Assembly: GCA_051649785.1 (NCBI GenBank)
Contig: JBOFHT010000052.1
Coordinates: forward strand, 1-7,714
From: JBOFHT01 sp051649785
GTDB taxonomy: Archaea > Methanobacteriota > Methanobacteria > Methanobacteriales > Methanobacteriaceae
Length of the DNA: 7,714 nucleotides
Direction: 5' to 3'
Below, piece by piece: positions 5,262-7,714 of the stretch (positions are counted from its first letter, which is position 1; each line of letters opens with the position of its first letter). The notes under the pieces are model-generated. The model worked only from the letters and a program-made list of their open reading frames with translations. It searched no databases and was not told the DNA's origin. A program made the position numbers and the translations under genes.

Positions 5262-6329
5262 GTCATTATTTACTTCATTATCTACTTCATTATCTACTTC
5301 GGCATCTATTTCAGTATCTACTTCAGGATTAATATCTTTTTTCTTAGTAGCTATAATCTCGTTAATTACTTCTTCTATTCCTTCTCCTTGGGAAGCAGAT
5401 ATTAATAATGGGTTATCAAATGTATCTATAAGGCTTTGCAATCCTTCTGGTGCTTTTGACCCATCTTTAGTAATATCTACTTTATTAATAGCTATTATTA
5501 TGTCTGTGTCAAAAACATTTTCTATTTCATCTAAAAGATTCATTTGATTCTGTATACGGAATCCACAGGTTTCAGAACCATCAAAAATAAATAATATCAT
5601 ATCTGCAAGATGTTCTAAAGCTACCATTGCATTTAATTCAATAGGATTCATATCTTGAATTGGTCTATCAAGTAATCCTGGTGTATCAATTATTTGTATT
5701 TTATTCCATTTATGTTCCATATGACCTATTTGTATCCCTTTTGTTGTAAATGGGTAATTAGCTACTGCCGGCTCAGCATCTGTTATTTGTCTAAGTAATG
5801 TTGATTTACCTACATTGGGAAATCCTGCTATAACAACTGTAATAGCTTCAAAATCAATTGTTGGCATATTTCTAAGTTTTGCTTTTGCAAAGTCTAAAAA
5901 ATCAAGGTCTTTTTTTATTTTATTAACTACAGATGCAACTCGTCCATATCCTTGACCACGTAGCATATTAGCTTTTTCACTAGGTGCTCTTCTAATTTTA
6001 GATGCATAATCCTTTTCAAGCTGAGTTATAATCCCATAAGCCCAATTTAATGCACCTAAAGATTGTTTCATATCATCTACACCAACAGTAATATCAATAT
6101 AATCTTGGTAAAACTCAGGTAACTCTTCAATATCTGGAACACGATCCAATATCATTTTCATCCTATCTTTTATTACTTGACATGCTGTAATAAAACGTGC
6201 TTCTTCTATTCTTTTTCCTTTCAACCTTTTAGGAATTTTTGTAGTCCTTACTTGGTCTGCTGCTTTCTTTCCTCTCCTAAATCCTTTATCAAGTAATTCT
6301 TCAGGTGTAGGAATTGTTGGTATCATCAT
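5253..6329 (-). CDS. NOG1-family GTPase, large ribosomal subunit biogenesis
   Basis: This 358-residue cytoplasmic GTPase of the OBG/NOG1 class corresponds to the N-terminal and G domains of eukaryotic NOG1, a 60S assembly factor. Residues 1-160 form the NOG1 helical N-domain (IPTIPTPEELLDKGFRRG start; ALNWAYGIITQLEKDY near 93). The G motifs are complete: G1 GFPNVGKST (169-177), G2 in YPFTTKG (T195/T196), G3 DTPG (215-218), G4 NKVD (282-285), G5 SAS (311-313). The tail (335-354) is five tetrads, PEVD-TEID-AEVD-NEVD-NEVN, encoded by five 12-bp repeats. It is acidic, probably disordered and likely length-variable. GTGAT (6339-6335) supports a start at 6329, though the adjacent second ATG (6326) is possible. 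The long 365-nt upstream gap suggests it has its own promoter. Its 3' end is duplicated in tandem downstream. Confidence 0.92.
   Translation of the reverse strand: MMIPTIPTPEELLDKGFRRGKKAADQVRTTKIPKRLKGKRIEEARFITACQVIKDRMKMILDRVPDIEELPEFYQDYIDITVGVDDMKQSLGALNWAYGIITQLEKDYASKIRRAPSEKANMLRGQGYGRVASVVNKIKKDLDFLDFAKAKLRNMPTIDFEAITVVIAGFPNVGKSTLLRQITDAEPAVANYPFTTKGIQIGHMEHKWNKIQIIDTPGLLDRPIQDMNPIELNAMVALEHLADMILFIFDGSETCGFRIQNQMNLLDEIENVFDTDIIIAINKVDITKDGSKAPEGLQSLIDTFDNPLLISASQGEGIEEVINEIIATKKKDINPEVDTEIDAEVDNEVDNEVNNDEY
5269..5328 (-). repeat. Five 12-bp coding repeats in the NOG1 tail
   Basis: Five consecutive 12-bp units of the type TCTACTTCATTA (+ strand) encode the acidic tetrads xEVD at residues 335-354. 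The two units at 5269-5292 differ by one base and the others by a few. The unit length is a multiple of three, so slippage would lengthen or shorten the tail without a frameshift. Confidence 0.85.
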
Positions 6330-6334
6330 AATTT

Positions 6335-6365
6335 ATCACTTTAAGCTTGAATATCTTATATTTTT
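6335..6365 (-). promoter_or_regulatory. Possible TATA box and ribosome-binding site of NOG1
   Basis: AAAATATAAG on the - strand (6364-6355) is TATA-like. GTGAT (6339-6335) matches the 16S 3' tail, 5 nt before the ATG at 6329. The spacing would give a very short leader, so an upstream TATA in 6375-6393 is a real alternative. Confidence 0.3.
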
Positions 6366-6370
6366 TATTA

Positions 6371-6408
6371 TTCCTAATATTTTATTAATATTTCATTGTT
6401 ATTAGGAA
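6371..6408. repeat. 9-bp inverted repeat upstream of NOG1
   Basis: TTCCTAATA (6371-6379) and TATTAGGAA (6400-6408) are perfect inverted copies with centres 29 bp apart, lying 42-79 nt before the NOG1 start. It could be a dimer-binding operator near the promoter or a leader hairpin with a 20-nt AT loop. The arms contain G/C bases, which lowers the odds of chance somewhat. Confidence 0.45.
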
Positions 6409-6654
6409 CATAGATTATTATTTTTTTATTTTCACTATTTTTGTCATTCTTAATCTATTTTCCAATCTATTTCCCGATTTAACTAGTTTTTTCATTGAAA
6501 GTTATAGTTTTGTTTTTATTAATATTTATAATATTAGTAAAATTTAGCTAAAATTTTATATTTATCTTAAATATATCCCGTTTTGTATTTTTATTTAAAT
6601 TAATAGCCTTCTATTATTAATATATTGCTAATTTATTTAATTTTCATATATTTA

Positions 6655-6704
6655 ATTTAACTTATTCATTTAATCCAAAAATATTCTATTTAACTTATTC
6701 ATTT
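6655..6704. repeat. 17-bp direct repeat spanning the AMMECR1 3' end
   Basis: ATTTAACTTATTCATTT occurs at 6655-6671 and 6688-6704, 33 bp apart. The right copy contains the stop codon and last codons of the AMMECR1 gene; the left copy is outside the gene. This is a small-scale parallel to the duplicated NOG1 3' end. Confidence 0.8.
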
Positions 6705-7345
6705 TCATGGAATATTTGAGCTTGGAATGAGTATATTTTAACATCACTTTCTTTCCAGCAATTATAGTTAAGTCCAGATTTTGCACAAGTATTGGCTAAA
6801 AATTCTTCAACACCCATATCATGTTCACTAGCTACTTGGGGGAGAAGTAATCCTTTATAATGTCCTTTTTCTATAATTAACCCATCTCTACCTATTTCAA
6901 TTTTTTCTAAATATTCTTCAAATGAATTAACATTGATTAATTTGGGTACAGTAAGTATACTTAGTTCTAATTCAACTTCATCTAGCTCTGACTCTTTAAT
7001 AGGTGGAAAACGTGGATCAGTAGTAGCTGCAGATATTGCAACATCAATCACAGCTTCAATAACTGGTTTAATTGGTTCAACATATCCTATACAACCTCTA
7101 AGTTCTTTAATGCTTTCAAAATCTTCTGCATTTTTACTTATTTTATTTACTTCATTTGCTTTATTAATCTCATTAATTTTATTAACTTTATTTATAGTAA
7201 CAAATGCTCCAAGAGCTAATTTTAATTTATTAGGAGTGTCTTCTGGAATATTTATTACCTTTTTTTCCTTAATGTAAGTTGTTATTGCATTTCTAGCAAT
7301 TCCTATTAAGTATTTTCCCTCTTTGACTGTAATTTTATCATCCAT
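6695..7345 (-). CDS. AMMECR1 / PH0010-family protein with an Asn/Lys-rich insertion
   Basis: This 216-residue soluble protein is of the AMMECR1 family, found in archaea, many bacteria and humans; its biochemical function is still unproven. Visible hallmarks are GAFVTI (46-51), the signature LRGCIG (82-87, Cys85), DPRFPP (110-115), LELSILT (126-132), GRDGLIIEKGHYKGLLLPQVA around 152-172, and a C-terminal Cys-rich segment near 187-197. In relatives such as PH0010 the strand ending FVTL leads almost directly to LRGCIG. Here about 28 residues (52-80) intervene, largely repeats of N-K-V/I/A-N-K/E, which makes the protein longer than the usual 190 or so. The insertion falls where a surface loop is expected, so the fold should survive. 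GGGAGT (7357-7352) lies 6 nt before the ATG, and a TATA box lies further upstream. No Memo or radical-SAM partner is in view. Confidence 0.9.
   Translation of the reverse strand: MDDKITVKEGKYLIGIARNAITTYIKEKKVINIPEDTPNKLKLALGAFVTINKVNKINEINKANEVNKISKNAEDFESIKELRGCIGYVEPIKPVIEAVIDVAISAATTDPRFPPIKESELDEVELELSILTVPKLINVNSFEEYLEKIEIGRDGLIIEKGHYKGLLLPQVASEHDMGVEEFLANTCAKSGLNYNCWKESDVKIYSFQAQIFHENE
7130..7192 (-). repeat. Degenerate Asn/Lys-encoding repeat inside AMMECR1
   Basis: This stretch encodes residues 52-72, a run of N-K/E-x-N-K units (NKVNKINEINKANEVNKISKN). The + strand shows repeated TTTATTAA/TTCATT pieces of 6-9 bp. It is an in-frame expansion of low-complexity DNA within an otherwise well conserved gene. 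Confidence 0.65.
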
Positions 7346-7351
7346 AATTTT

Positions 7352-7384
7352 ACTCCCTATAAATTTAACTTATTTATTTATATG
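7352..7384 (-). promoter_or_regulatory. Probable promoter and ribosome-binding site of the AMMECR1 gene
   Basis: CATATAAATA on the - strand (7384-7375) is TATA-like and predicts a start near 7353-7355. GGGAGT (7357-7352), 6 nt before the ATG, is a strong ribosome-binding site but would lie at the very start of such a leader. Read-through from the TldD gene, whose stop is 63 nt upstream, is also possible. Confidence 0.4.
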
Positions 7385-7408
7385 TTTATGTTGTATTTAG
7401 ATATTAAT

Positions 7409-7714
7409 TTAGCTAGCTCCTCCAACTAATGCCTCACTAATTCTCGTATGGGGTCCACCATCACCAACTGGTGCAGTTTGCCCACTTTTACCACAGAATC
7501 CTACACTTAGCTTAAAGTCTGATCCTATTCCATTTACATGATTTAATGTTTCTAAAATATTTCCAGAAAGTGAAACATCTCTTAAACTTTGTTTTATTTC
7601 ACCATTTTCTATTTTAAATGATTCACTGGCATTAAATTGGAATATTCCTTTACCAGTATCTACTTGCCCGCCTCTTGAACCTTTTAGGTAAATTCCTTCA
7701 TTAATGTCCTCGAT
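7409..7714 (-). CDS. TldD/PmbA-family metalloprotease, C-terminal part (cut by window edge)
   Basis: An open frame enters from the right edge and runs 101 residues to a TAA at 7411-7409. The translation follows the C-terminal domain of TldD/PmbA proteins: GGQVDTGKGIFQF, then SFKIENGEI, then the Gly-rich end FCGKSGQ...PVGDGGPHTRIS..LVGG. The CGKxGQ block is typical of the TldD partner. TldD forms a Zn-dependent protease with TldE/PmbA in bacteria that trims peptides; archaea have homologues of less clear role. The HExxxH zinc motif would lie upstream, outside the window, so the catalytic state cannot be judged. The PmbA-type paralogue is possible but fits less well. It is co-oriented with AMMECR1, 63 nt away. 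Confidence 0.85.
   Translation of the reverse strand: MEDINEGIYLKGSRGGQVDTGKGIFQFNASESFKIENGEIKQSLRDVSLSGNILETLNHVNGIGSDFKLSVGFCGKSGQTAPVGDGGPHTRISEALVGGAS

Larger units (their letters stand above)
6330..6694. other. 365-nt AT-rich intergenic region between NOG1 and AMMECR1
   Basis: I see no convincing gene on either strand. From the NOG1 side it holds a ribosome-binding site, TATA-like AAAATATAAG (6364-6355) and a 9-bp inverted repeat (6371-6408). The middle has small palindromes: TAATATT/AATATTA around TAT (6520-6536) and TTTAGCTAAA (6543-6552). The right end has a 17-bp direct repeat overlapping the AMMECR1 stop. Pyrimidine-rich + strand runs at 6420-6520 show no recognisable RNA fold. 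Confidence 0.55.

Noticed and set aside
5253..6329. The GTPase as Obg/YchF or DRG
   Set aside because: The long helical N-domain beginning IPTIPTPEELLDKGFRRG and the ALNWAYG segment are NOG1 features; the Obg glycine-rich fold and the DRG TGS domain are absent.
6933..7277. 114-residue + strand open frame opposite AMMECR1
   Set aside because: It is opposite the conserved AMMECR1 core, with no ribosome-binding site. The Ser/Leu-rich translation is what the complement of Glu/Lys/Asn-rich codons gives.

Overview
The window looks like chromosomal DNA from a methanogenic archaeon of the Methanobacteriaceae. Methanosphaera is my best guess and Methanobrevibacter the main alternative. The evidence is very AT-rich DNA, an archaeal-type NOG1 GTPase, a PH0010/AMMECR1-family protein, TATA boxes of the TTATATAA/TTATAAAA type about 25 nt before short leaders, and Shine-Dalgarno sites matching the archaeal 16S tail (GAGGT, AGGAGT, GGGAGT, GTGAT). 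The genus call is an inference from composition and gene style; no search was possible.

Layout. Bases 1-265 are non-coding, with a probable terminator for a gene off the left edge and the promoter of the next gene. On the + strand are a 14-helix-type MFS drug/solute exporter (266-1822), a 334-nt AT-rich gap with inverted repeats, and a stand-alone double-SIS phosphosugar isomerase/deglycase (2157-3176). A nested hairpin flanked by T tracts on both strands (3261-3315) separates these from the convergent - strand genes. Read from the right edge, the - strand carries the 3' end of a TldD/PmbA-family protease (7409-7714), an AMMECR1-family protein (6695-7345), the ribosome-biogenesis GTPase NOG1 (5253-6329), and three consecutive zinc-ribbon membrane proteins (4441-5022, 3724-4338, 3334-3681). 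Two of the three have TM2-like membrane domains.

How the genes relate. The + strand genes look like separately promoted accessory or metabolic genes. TldD, AMMECR1 and NOG1 are conserved genes with their own likely promoters or spacing, so no tight functional operon is evident. The three zinc-ribbon genes are closely spaced, co-oriented, built from the same zinc-ribbon cassette and end at a strong terminator. They are the best candidate for an uncharacterised membrane system, but nothing here shows what they do.

The most distinctive property of the right half is duplication and repeat expansion at several scales. There is a nearly perfect 95-bp tandem duplication covering the NOG1 3' end and the downstream promoter, and a 69/70-nt identity between zinc-ribbon cassettes of two genes. 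There are also five 12-bp units encoding an acidic NOG1 tail, an Asn/Lys repeat insertion in AMMECR1, a 17-bp duplication at the AMMECR1 3' end, and a (TAA)7 microsatellite upstream of a zinc-ribbon gene. No mobile element, CRISPR array, tRNA or rRNA was seen.
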